Source: Aquabacterium sp. A7-Y
GTDB lineage: Bacteria > Pseudomonadota > Gammaproteobacteria > Burkholderiales > Burkholderiaceae_C
Direction: 5' to 3'
Assembly: GCF_026153205.1 (NCBI RefSeq)
Contig: NZ_JAPFBW010000003.1
Coordinates: 62,001 to 126,000 of the forward strand
DNA: 64,000 nucleotides
Shown here piece by piece: positions 8,023 through 15,869 of the stretch (its first letter is position 1; the number at the start of each line of letters is the position of its first letter). Both the position numbers and the translations under genes were made by a program. Under the pieces are notes generated by a model, which was given only the letters and a program-made list of their open reading frames with translations, had not been told where the DNA came from and made no database searches.

Positions 8023-8844
8023 ATGCAGATCATCGACTTCCACGTTCACGGCGGCGACTTCTTCCGCCTCAGGGACGACATCCAGGACTTGCTGACCCGG
8101 CGGCCGCTCGAGCCCGGCGCCGATGTGCGGCAGATCTTCTCGCAGCGCGAGGCCATGAAGGCCTACCTGCAGGGTTATGGCGTCTCGCGCGCAGTGGTGC
8201 TGGCCGAATGCGGGCCCGGCACCAACTTCAGCATCGACAGCGAGATGATCGTCGCCCTGACCGGGCAGGACAGCGGGCTGATTCCCTTCGGCAGCATCAA
8301 CCCCAATTTCCACGCCGACCCGGTGGCGGAGTGGCGGCGCAGCGTCGAACTGGGGGTGCGCGGCTTCAAGTTCTATCCGGCCGACCATGGTTTCGACCCG
8401 ATGACACCCGGCATGACGGAGGTCTACGGGCTGTGCGCGCTGCACGGACTGCCGGTGATGTTCCACACCGGGACCACCGCGCAGAAGGACGCCGAGCAGA
8501 AGTACATCCATCCGCGCGACTTCGAGCCCATCATTGCCGCCCACCGCGGGATGCCGGTCATCCTGGCGCACGCCGGCAAGCCCACCTGGTACGCCGACGC
8601 GCTCGAGCTGACGGAAAGCTACGAGAACGTCTATGTCGATACGGCGCTGGTGGACGTGCGCGCGCTGCTGGAGTTCGGCGTCGAGACGCGCCGCGCGGCC
8701 GACAAGATCCTGTTCGGCTCGGACTGGCCGGTGTGCGGCAGCTACGCCGCCGTGCTGGAGCGCGCCCGCAACGCCGGCATGTCGCAGCGGCTGGCGCAGA
8801 AGGTGTTCCACGACAACGCCGCCGCGCTGCTGGGCCTGCATTAG
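8023..8844 (+). CDS. Amidohydrolase-2 family TIM-barrel enzyme
   Basis: The 273-residue product shows the metal-dependent amidohydrolase_2 signatures: HVHGGD close to the N terminus (first HxH metal pair), FHTGTT for the histidine on strand 5, ILAHAGKP for the next histidine, and the C-terminal KILFGSDWP motif with the catalytic aspartate. The family includes hydrolases, non-oxidative decarboxylases and hydratases, so the exact reaction cannot be told. It begins with ATG at 8023 after AAGGAG and lies 18 bases downstream of the flavoprotein gene, which implies co-translation. In the pathway it could cleave an amide or decarboxylate an aromatic acid (inference). Confidence 0.85.
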   Translation: MQIIDFHVHGGDFFRLRDDIQDLLTRRPLEPGADVRQIFSQREAMKAYLQGYGVSRAVVLAECGPGTNFSIDSEMIVALTGQDSGLIPFGSINPNFHADPVAEWRRSVELGVRGFKFYPADHGFDPMTPGMTEVYGLCALHGLPVMFHTGTTAQKDAEQKYIHPRDFEPIIAAHRGMPVILAHAGKPTWYADALELTESYENVYVDTALVDVRALLEFGVETRRAADKILFGSDWPVCGSYAAVLERARNAGMSQRLAQKVFHDNAAALLGLH

Positions 8845-8896
8845 GCGCAGGCTGTCGATCGGTTCCGGTCAGCCACCACGTTTTGGGAAGCCAGCC

Positions 8897-10240
8897 ATGT
8901 ACCAACAGCTTCACCCGGTTACCTACTACTTCTACCCGCTGTTCGACACCCAGTCGGCCGCCGGGACGCCGCCCGCGGCGGTGCAGGAGCGCCTTCAGGC
9001 GCCTCCGGCCGCCGGCGTCGAGACCCTGCTGTACGTCCACATCCCCTATTGCCATGACCTCTGCAGGTTCTGCCCCTTCCATGTGCGCGTGGACAAGGGT
9101 GAGGAGGTCTATGCGCGCTACACCGACGCGCTGGTCCGCGAGCTGGAGCTGCTCGCGGCAACGCCGCGGGCGCGTGCCAGCGACATCCGCGCGGTGTACT
9201 TCGGCGGCGGCTCGCCGTCGATCTTCGCGCCGGAGCTGCTGCGGCGCATCTTCTCGACCCTCCGGTCGCGCTTCGCGCTGCGGCCGGACACCGAGATCTC
9301 CTTCGAGGGCGAGCCCAAGACCCTCGGCGACGGGGCCCGGCTCGACGAGCTGAAGGACTTCGGCGTGAGCCGGGTGAGCTTCGGCCTGCAGACCTACGAC
9401 GCGGCCCTGCGTACGCACTTCAACATCAACGCCACCCTCGACGACGTGGAGCGTGCCAGGCGCATGTGCAGGGAGTGGGGCTTCGACGAGATCAACGTCG
9501 ACATGATGTACAACCTGCCGGGCCAGACCATCCCGCAGCTCGAGCGCGACATCCGCAGCCTGGCGGCCGACGGCTTCGACAGCGTCGACTACTACAACCT
9601 GCACTACTACGCCTTCTCGAAGAAGTTCCTCGACCAGATGGCGAGCGGCGAGATCCCGCCCAAGCCCTCCGACGGCGTGATGCTCTCCCTGGCCGAGCAC
9701 GTGCGCCACCTGCTGCCGCGCCTGGGCTACGCCAACGTGGCCGACCAGGTGTACTCGAAGCGCCCGGCGGTGTGCGAGTACTTCAGGCTGCTGTGGGGCG
9801 GCGGCGCGGGCCGGCACGATGCCGAGACCCTGGCGGCCGGTGCGTCGGCGCGCGGATATGTGGACGGCTACTGCTACATGAACGAGGGCTCGGCCACCCG
9901 CTACATCGAGGCCGTCAACGAAGGCCGGCTGCCGATCGACAAGGTGTCGGGCCGGCTGGAGCGCCCCGAGAACCGCGGTGCGGTGTTCTTCTCGAAGTTC
10001 CTCGCCCTGGACAAGCGCTGGGTCGAGGCGCGCGAGTCCATCCCGGCCCAGACCTTCCAGTCCTGGATCGACGCCGGCTACCTCTACGACGGCGGGGACC
10101 GCTGGCTGTTGTCCGAGCGCGGCAAGCTGTGGACCAACAACATCACGCACGACGCCTTCGAGCCTTCGCAGTTGCAGACGGCCAAGGGCTCGCTGATCAA
10201 GCTGGCGTCCAAGCCGGGCGTGCGCACCGGAACGTTCTGA
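8897..10240 (+). CDS. HemN-like radical SAM enzyme
   Basis: The 447-residue protein carries the radical SAM cluster motif C52-x3-C56-x2-C59 in YVHIPYCHDLCRFC, the HemN/HemW context, followed by the SAM-binding GGGSPS at 103-108, then FGLQTYD and NVDMMYNLPGQT. The fourth cysteine of coproporphyrinogen oxidase (CxxxCxxCxC) is absent: the residue after C59-Pro is Phe61. HemW-type, class C methyltransferase and HemN-like cyclopropanase proteins share much of this frame. The C-terminal 150 residues include a HemN_C-like winged segment (FQSWIDAGYLYDGGDRWLLS). GGGAAG precedes the ATG by six bases. In an operon with a methyltransferase and an AlkC-like glycosylase it is best viewed as a biosynthetic methylase or cyclopropanase, not a haem enzyme. 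Confidence 0.85.
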   Translation: MYQQLHPVTYYFYPLFDTQSAAGTPPAAVQERLQAPPAAGVETLLYVHIPYCHDLCRFCPFHVRVDKGEEVYARYTDALVRELELLAATPRARASDIRAVYFGGGSPSIFAPELLRRIFSTLRSRFALRPDTEISFEGEPKTLGDGARLDELKDFGVSRVSFGLQTYDAALRTHFNINATLDDVERARRMCREWGFDEINVDMMYNLPGQTIPQLERDIRSLAADGFDSVDYYNLHYYAFSKKFLDQMASGEIPPKPSDGVMLSLAEHVRHLLPRLGYANVADQVYSKRPAVCEYFRLLWGGGAGRHDAETLAAGASARGYVDGYCYMNEGSATRYIEAVNEGRLPIDKVSGRLERPENRGAVFFSKFLALDKRWVEARESIPAQTFQSWIDAGYLYDGGDRWLLSERGKLWTNNITHDAFEPSQLQTAKGSLIKLASKPGVRTGTF

Positions 10241-10250
10241 GGAGACCGCG

Positions 10251-11537
10251 ATGCGCAAGTACAACCGGCTTGGCGTGCTGCACGCCTATCCCTCCCGCTG
10301 GATGGTGGAGGCGCTGAAGCTCGACGCGTGGGAGCTGGTCCTGGTCGGACCGGGACCCGCCGAGCAGTACCTGGCTCTCGGCGCGAACGACGCCCTGGTG
10401 GTCGACCTGGGCCGGTCCGAGGAGGTGCTGGCGAAGCTCGAGCGCTACCACGAGATGCGGCCCTTCGATGCCCTGCTGCCGGTCTACGAGGGGGCGACGG
10501 TCCTGACCGCCGCCGCGAGCGCCCGGCTCGGCCTGCCGTGCTATCCGCAGTCGGCTGCGGTCGCCAGCCGCAACAAGCTGCTGGCGGCGCTCAGCTGGGA
10601 TGCGCAGGGGGTGCCGGTGCCGCGCACCCTGCCGCTGCCCATCGAGCTGCCGGACGCGGAGGTGTGGGCTCTCATCGCGATACAGTTCGGCGGCGATGCG
10701 GTGCTCAAGCTGGCCGACTCGATGAACAGCCAGGGGGTCGTGCGCGTCCGCAACGCCGCCGAATGCAGCCGCGCGCTGGCCCTGCTGAGGACCATGCTGG
10801 GGGCCGAACGGCAGGCCGATGCGACACGCGACCGCAACCGTTTTGCCTACGGGCGCGGCGCCGTGAAGCTCATCGTGCAGGAGTACTGCGACGGCGAGGA
10901 GGTCGGCATCGACCTGGTGGTGTTCGAAGGCCGGCACAGCGTGCTGGGCGTGTTCCAGAAAGCCCGCTCCAGCGGCCCCTGCTTCGGTGAAACCTTGTCG
11001 GTGTGGCCGACCTCGCTGGGCGCGGCGGCCGAGGAGGAGCTGGGTCGTGTCGCGGCGCAGGCAGTGACCGCGCTGGGCGCACGCACTGCCGCCGCGCACG
11101 TCGAGATCCGCTACACCCGCGACGGCCCCAAGGTGCTCGAGGCCGGCCTGCGGCCGGGCGGGGCGTATACCGTGCGGGGCTCGGAGATTCTGACCGGGGT
11201 CAACCAGTACCGCTGGCTGGCCGCGGCCCTCACCGGCGGAGCGCTGGAGGCCCCGGCCACGCCCCATGGGGCGGTGCTCTACGGCGGCGTCGTCTACCCG
11301 CACAGCGGCGTGCTCAAGCGAGTGCTCGGCGAGGAGGTGTTCCAGGAGGTGCGCGGGCTGCTGGACCTGCAGGTGCTCAACCGGCCCGGTGACGAGGTGT
11401 TCGCCTTGCCACGCTCGGCCCAGCCGCACTACTGCTACTACCTGTTGTCGGGGGCCGACCGCGCGGCCGTGCTGCAGGCGCACGAGAAGATCCAATCGCG
11501 CCTGCAGCCGGTGGTCGAAACACGGGAGGCCGCATGA
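10251..11537 (+). CDS. ATP-grasp carboxylate-amine ligase
   Basis: The 428-residue protein has the ATP-grasp order: a pre-ATP domain (residues 1-105), a lid and nucleotide region with VLKLADSMNSQGVVRV near 145-160, VQEYCDGEEVGIDLV near 208-222, and the metal/ATP segment AHVEIRYTRDGPKVLEAGLRP near 283-302. The C-terminal portion (from about 330) resembles the barrel of BacD/DdaF-like dipeptide ligases. Such enzymes activate a carboxylate as an acyl phosphate and join it to an amine. Ten bases separate it from the radical SAM gene, and its stop overlaps the decarboxylase start (ATGA). A plausible role is condensing an amino acid with an amine supplied by the decarboxylase. Confidence 0.85.
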   Translation: MRKYNRLGVLHAYPSRWMVEALKLDAWELVLVGPGPAEQYLALGANDALVVDLGRSEEVLAKLERYHEMRPFDALLPVYEGATVLTAAASARLGLPCYPQSAAVASRNKLLAALSWDAQGVPVPRTLPLPIELPDAEVWALIAIQFGGDAVLKLADSMNSQGVVRVRNAAECSRALALLRTMLGAERQADATRDRNRFAYGRGAVKLIVQEYCDGEEVGIDLVVFEGRHSVLGVFQKARSSGPCFGETLSVWPTSLGAAAEEELGRVAAQAVTALGARTAAAHVEIRYTRDGPKVLEAGLRPGGAYTVRGSEILTGVNQYRWLAAALTGGALEAPATPHGAVLYGGVVYPHSGVLKRVLGEEVFQEVRGLLDLQVLNRPGDEVFALPRSAQPHYCYYLLSGADRAAVLQAHEKIQSRLQPVVETREAA

Positions 11538-12973
11538 ACCCACTGCCCGCACGACCGGCCTCCGAGCCGCCCGGCCCGGACATCGGTGCCTTGTTCCTCG
11601 ATGTCGTCGACCGGGTGCAGGAGCTGCGCGCCAATGCGGCCGAGCGGCCGGCGCTGCAGTGGCAGCCGCAGCTGCTGGAGCGCACCCTGGGGCCGCAGCC
11701 GCTGCCCGAGGTCGGCGAGCCGCTGGAGGCGGTGGTGGGGGAGGCCTTCGCCCGCATCGAGCAGGGCTACTGCAATGTCGCCCACCCGCTTTACCTCGGC
11801 TACATCTCGCCCAAGCCGCTGCTGCAGTCCACCTTGGGCGACTTCATCGCGTCCAGTCTGAACCAGACGCCGGGCGCCTGGCGCGCCGGGCCGGCCGCCA
11901 CCCAGATCGAGTGGGAGACGCTCGCCTGGCTGCGCGACTTCATCGGCCTGCCGGCCGCCGCACCCGGCGAGGTGCCCGGCATCGTCACGACCGGCGGCTC
12001 CATGGCCAACCTCTCGGCACTCAAGCTGGCGCGCGACCGGGCTTGCCAGGGCGCGGTGTCGCAGGGCCTGCGCTCGGGTGACTCGGACCTCACCGTCTAC
12101 ATGTCGCGCGAGGGCCATTTCTCGGTGTTGAAGGCGGCCGACATGCTGGGCCTGGGGCGCGACCAGGTCAGGCTGGTCGAGACCGACGCCGCGGGGCGGG
12201 TGCTGCCCGAGCGTCTGGCCGAGCTGATGCGTGCCGACCGGGCGCGCGGCTGCCGGCCGCTGTGTATCGTCGGCGTCGCAGGCACCAGCGCCAACGGCGC
12301 GGTCGATCCGTTGCCCGAGCTGGCCCGGCTGGCCGAAGAGCACGGCTGCTGGTTCCATGTCGATGGTGCCGCGGGCGCTGCCCTCGGCGTGCTGCCCGAG
12401 CTGCGTGGCCTCTTCGCCGGCCTGGAGCGCGCCGATTCGGTCGCGCTGGATCCATGCAAGTGGCTGTTCACGGCCTTTGGCCTCGGCTGCCTGTTCGTGC
12501 GCGAGCCGGCGCAACTGCGCCGCAGCTTCGATGTGCTCGGGCATTACTGGGAGGACCTCGAGGAGCCCGAGTTTTTCCGCCTCAGCTTCAACGGCACCCG
12601 GCAGTGGCGCAGCCTGGGCCTGTGGATGAGCCTGCGCGCCCTCGGCGTGGCCGGCTACCGCGACCTGTTGCGCGGCATCACGGCCTGCGCAGACCGGCTG
12701 GCGGCGAAGCTCCACGAGCATGGCGGCTTCGAGCTCCTGCCGCGCAGCGCACTGCCCGTGGTCTGTTTCCGTCCGGGCGGCCCGGACGCAGCCCGGGCAG
12801 AGCGGACCCGGCGCCTGCAGCGATGCATCGCGCGTGACGGCCAGGCCTACCTGACCTTGCTGGACTGGCGCGGCGAGCCTTACCTGCGCGCCGCCTTCAA
12901 CAACTACAGCACGCTGCCCGGCGACGTGGATCGCCTGGTGCAGGTTCTCGACCAGGCCCTGTCCGGGGCCTGA
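11534..12973 (+). CDS. PLP-dependent group II amino-acid decarboxylase
   Basis: The 479-residue protein is a member of the aromatic-L-amino-acid/glutamate decarboxylase family. It has the N-terminal HPLYLGYISPK and SLNQTPGAWRAGPAAT region, GGSMANL (154-160) for phosphate binding, HVDGAAG (275-281) with the aspartate that contacts the pyridine nitrogen, and DPCKW with the Schiff-base lysine K309. Two positions differ from the usual family text: HVDAA-x-G becomes HVDGAAG, and the residue before the lysine is Cys where His is typical (DPHKW). It begins four bases before the end of the ATP-grasp gene. It would release an amine from an amino acid; relatives also act as aldehyde synthases, so the outcome is open. 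Confidence 0.85.
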   Translation: MNPLPARPASEPPGPDIGALFLDVVDRVQELRANAAERPALQWQPQLLERTLGPQPLPEVGEPLEAVVGEAFARIEQGYCNVAHPLYLGYISPKPLLQSTLGDFIASSLNQTPGAWRAGPAATQIEWETLAWLRDFIGLPAAAPGEVPGIVTTGGSMANLSALKLARDRACQGAVSQGLRSGDSDLTVYMSREGHFSVLKAADMLGLGRDQVRLVETDAAGRVLPERLAELMRADRARGCRPLCIVGVAGTSANGAVDPLPELARLAEEHGCWFHVDGAAGAALGVLPELRGLFAGLERADSVALDPCKWLFTAFGLGCLFVREPAQLRRSFDVLGHYWEDLEEPEFFRLSFNGTRQWRSLGLWMSLRALGVAGYRDLLRGITACADRLAAKLHEHGGFELLPRSALPVVCFRPGGPDAARAERTRRLQRCIARDGQAYLTLLDWRGEPYLRAAFNNYSTLPGDVDRLVQVLDQALSGA

Positions 12974-13103
12974 GGATGCCGGGGCGGGCCGATGCCCGCC
13001 CAAATGCTGCCCGCCATGCCGGGCCAGCGCCTCGCGAGACCGCCTTTTTGCTTCCGGCGCCCGTCGTGTGGAACGGGGCCGTTTTCAACCCTAAGGGGGG
13101 ATC

Positions 13104-14474
13104 ATGCTGGAAAGTGCCAAACAAGTCGGGACGGCCGCTGCAGGCGCCGCCCAAAGCGCGGTGGGCAGCCAGGCAGAGCACCTGGTGTTGCAACTGCTGT
13201 ATCAACTCATCGTGATCCTGGTGCTCACGCGTGTCGTGTCGTGGGCCAGCAAACGGTACCTGGGCCAGACCGACGTGGCGGGGGAGATCCTGGCCGGGCT
13301 CGTGCTCGGGCCGAGCCTGCTGGGCGCCTTGTTCCCGAATGTGTTCGCGGCGCTGTTCGTGCCGCAAACCTCGACGATTTTCGTCGGGCTGGCGCAGACC
13401 GGGCTGATCCTGTTGATGTTCCAGATCGGGCTGGAGTTCGAATTCAAGTCCAACCTGTCGGCCGCGCGGCACACCGTGGTGGTCATCAGCATCGCGGGCA
13501 TCGTGTGCCCCTTCCTGCTCGGTTACCTCACCGCGCCGTGGTTCTGGGAGCAAATGAGCGGCCAGCGTCCCGACCTGCTGGCCTTCCGGCTCTTTTTTGC
13601 GACCGCGATGTCCATCACGGCCATTCCCATCCTCGGGCGCATCTTCATGGAGCTCGGGCTGTCGCACACACGCACCGCGGCGCTGACCATCGGGTCCGCG
13701 GCCATCGACGACATCCTCGGCTGGTTGCTGCTCGGTGTCGTGTCGGCCATCGTGACGTCGAGCTTCCAGCCGGGCAACTTCGCATGGCGCCTGGGCGGGC
13801 TGGCCGCCTACATCGCGCTGGTGTTCCTGGTGCTCAGGCCCTTGATCCACAAGAGCCTGAACCGGCACACCGACAAGAACGGCGTCCTGAACCCGGTGGC
13901 GCTGCCCTTGCTGCTCGTGCTGCTGTTCGTATCGGCCGCCGTCACCAGCAATCTGGGGGTGTTCGCGATCATCGGCGGCTTCGTGATCGGCGTCGCGCTG
14001 CATGACAACCGGCAGTTCGTGCAGCAATGGAAGGACAAGATGGGCGGCCTGGTGAACGCGTTGTTCCTGCCCATCTTCTTCGCCTACACCGGGCTGAGGA
14101 CCGACGTTGGCTCGCTGGGGGACAGCAACGCCTGGCTGCAATGCCTGCTGGTCTGCGCGGTGGCCTTCGCCGGCAAGTTCGGCGGGGCCTACCTGGCCGC
14201 CAGGGCGCTCGGCGAATCGCACCGCAGCTCGATGGCGATCGGCGTCTGCATGAACACGCGGGCCCTGATGGAGCTGATCGCACTCAACATCGGTTACGAC
14301 ATGGGCGTCCTGCCGCGCCAGATGTTCACGATGCTGGTGATCATGGCCATCGTCAGCACCTTCATCGCGACGCCGCTGATCCGTTGGCTGATGCGCTCGG
14401 AGTCCCGGTTGACGGCCCCGCAGCCCGCCGAGGCGGGCCTGGCGGAGCGCCCGCAGCCGGCCGCCGGCGTGTGA
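13104..14474 (+). CDS. CPA2-type cation:proton antiporter (KefB-like)
   Basis: The 456-residue membrane protein starts at 13104 after an AAGGGGGGA site. After a 25-residue N-terminal segment it has about twelve helices of the Na+/H+ exchanger domain. Conserved elements are GEILAGLVLGPSLLG, LILLMFQIGLEFEF, and SAAIDDILGWLLLG near residue 200, with the acidic pair of CPA2 exchangers. There is no C-terminal TrkA-N/RCK domain, which separates it from full KefB/KefC. The gap from the decarboxylase is 130 bases, so it may be partly independent. In a cluster making a reactive compound it could protect by changing cytoplasmic pH, as Kef proteins do against electrophiles (inference), or simply be a neighbour. 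Confidence 0.8.
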   Translation: MLESAKQVGTAAAGAAQSAVGSQAEHLVLQLLYQLIVILVLTRVVSWASKRYLGQTDVAGEILAGLVLGPSLLGALFPNVFAALFVPQTSTIFVGLAQTGLILLMFQIGLEFEFKSNLSAARHTVVVISIAGIVCPFLLGYLTAPWFWEQMSGQRPDLLAFRLFFATAMSITAIPILGRIFMELGLSHTRTAALTIGSAAIDDILGWLLLGVVSAIVTSSFQPGNFAWRLGGLAAYIALVFLVLRPLIHKSLNRHTDKNGVLNPVALPLLLVLLFVSAAVTSNLGVFAIIGGFVIGVALHDNRQFVQQWKDKMGGLVNALFLPIFFAYTGLRTDVGSLGDSNAWLQCLLVCAVAFAGKFGGAYLAARALGESHRSSMAIGVCMNTRALMELIALNIGYDMGVLPRQMFTMLVIMAIVSTFIATPLIRWLMRSESRLTAPQPAEAGLAERPQPAAGV

Positions 14475-14583
14475 GTCCGGCCGTGTCCGTGTCCGTGTCT
14501 GGATGGCGGTTCGCGGCGCGCCGCTGCGGAGGGTGCAGCCCGGGCCCGAGCGGCGACGCCCTCTGCGCCGCCAGGAGATCTGT

Positions 14584-15012
14584 GTGCGAATGCCGCCCCT
14601 GAATGGCGCCGCCGGGGCGGCCGCTTCACTGGGTGTCGCCAGCGTGCTGGCGCTGACGCTGGCTGGCCTCGACGACAGCGGCCGGTGCTCGGCCTGGGGT
14701 TGCTTGCTGGCGGGCCTGGCCGCAGGCGCGGCAGCCTGGTGGCGCACCGGCATGGCAACACGCGACCTGCCGTGGACGCTGCTGCCGCGGGCGCCCGCCG
14801 CGGTGATGACGGGAACGGCCGTCTACCTCAACCTGCTGGCCCTGCTCTGGCACTTCGGCGCTCCGCTGAGCCTCGGGCCCCTTAGCGAGGACGGCGTCAG
14901 GCAGCTGTATTGGCTCGCACCGCTGAACCTGCTGGCGGCCGCCGCCTGTTTCGCCTGTTGGCGGATCGATGCCGACGAGGCCGCCGCACCTCACCCCCAC
15001 GAGCGCCGCTGA
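14584..15012 (+). CDS. Small membrane protein of unknown function
   Basis: A 142-residue protein starts at GTG 14584, six bases after AGGAG; an in-frame ATG at 14590 is possible but has poor spacing. It has about three to four hydrophobic segments: AASLGVASVLALTLAGL, CLLAGLAAGAAAWW, a PAAVMTGTAVYLNLLALLW helix and APLNLLAAAACFACW. The tail is charged (DADEAAAPHPHERR). I recognise no family. It lies 109 bases after the antiporter and precedes the MarR regulator on the same strand, so it may be the last gene of the cluster. Confidence 0.55.
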   Translation: MRMPPLNGAAGAAASLGVASVLALTLAGLDDSGRCSAWGCLLAGLAAGAAAWWRTGMATRDLPWTLLPRAPAAVMTGTAVYLNLLALLWHFGAPLSLGPLSEDGVRQLYWLAPLNLLAAAACFACWRIDADEAAAPHPHERR

Positions 15013-15160
15013 ACGCCTGCTGCCGCAGCAGGTCGGCAGGCGTGACCCGGGCGCACCAGGCCCCGGCCACCCCGACGCTGGATCCCCGCACCCCCGCAAG
15101 AAGTTAAACCGTCGGGTAGTCTGAGCGCCGCTCGTCGGAAAACGGGCGAGACGGCCGGAC

Positions 15161-15188
15161 TTGATGGCACATCATTTGCCTCTACTAT
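15161..15188 (+). promoter_or_regulatory. Putative promoter of the MarR gene
   Basis: TTGATG (15161-15166), a 16-base spacer and TACTAT (15183-15188) precede the regulator gene by 109 bases. The expected transcription start falls in the palindrome at 15190-15205, which argues for autorepression. Weak but consistent match. Confidence 0.4.
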
Positions 15189-15189
15189 G

Positions 15190-15205
15190 GAACTAGGGAT
15201 AGTTC
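15190..15205. promoter_or_regulatory. MarR operator candidate
   Basis: GAACTA and TAGTTC form a perfect inverted repeat around GGGA. CTAGGG also occurs as a direct repeat here (15193-15198 and 15205-15210). The palindrome follows the -10 box by one base, an ideal site for repression by the dimeric MarR protein encoded at 15298. No second copy was found near other cluster promoters. Confidence 0.55.
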
Positions 15206-15297
15206 TAGGGTGTCCACTCGTCACGACCCTGCCAGGTCGCTTCCCTGAGCTGTCTTAACATCCAGAAACAAGCCGTTGAAAAAAGGGGCGCGTTTTT

Positions 15298-15798
15298 ATG
15301 AACGACGAAGGTGGAGAGCAACCGGAACTCCGGTCATACGTTTGTTTTAACTTCTACCGCGGGTGGCGCGCGATCTCGGAGTACTACCGCCACTTCCTGC
15401 CGCAAGGTGTCTCGGCGCCACAGTCCTACGTGCTCGAGCTGTGCAGCGAGACGCGGGGCGTGGACGTGCGCACGCTGGCGGGGGCGATGGAGATTGACTC
15501 GCCGGCCGTCTCGGCCCTGCTCGGACGCATGGAAAGTGCGGGCCTGATCCGCCGCGAGGTGCTGCCCACCAACCGACGCCATACCTTGACCTACCTGACG
15601 CCCAAGGGCAGCGAACTGCGCGACGAGGTGCGCTGCAAGATGCAGGAAGCCGACCGCGAGCTGTTCCGCCATGTATCGCGCAAGGACCTGGAGCAGCTGG
15701 CCGGCCTGGTCGACAAGATCCAGGGCGCGGTGCACGGCATCGGCCAGGTTCGCACGCGTCGCCCGGCCTGGCGCGGGGACGTGGCGCTGGCTGGCTGA
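15298..15798 (+). CDS. MarR-family transcriptional regulator
   Basis: The 166-residue protein has the winged-helix MarR core. Recognition-helix region: VRTLAGAMEIDSPAVSALLGRME; wing: AGLIRREVLPTNRRHTLTYLTPKG. Helices that form the dimer surround it. The ATG at 15298 follows AAAAGGGGCG. It is the last gene of the rightward series and converges with pepA at 15870. MarR proteins usually repress efflux or catabolic operons until a small molecule binds; here the ligand might be the cluster product. The palindrome at 15190 suggests that it regulates itself. Confidence 0.85.
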   Translation: MNDEGGEQPELRSYVCFNFYRGWRAISEYYRHFLPQGVSAPQSYVLELCSETRGVDVRTLAGAMEIDSPAVSALLGRMESAGLIRREVLPTNRRHTLTYLTPKGSELRDEVRCKMQEADRELFRHVSRKDLEQLAGLVDKIQGAVHGIGQVRTRRPAWRGDVALAG

Positions 15799-15869
15799 GC
15801 CTGGGCAAGCACACCCGCTCTCGCTGTCGCCACGGTCGACGCCGTCGATGGGGCTCGGTGTCGTCTCGC

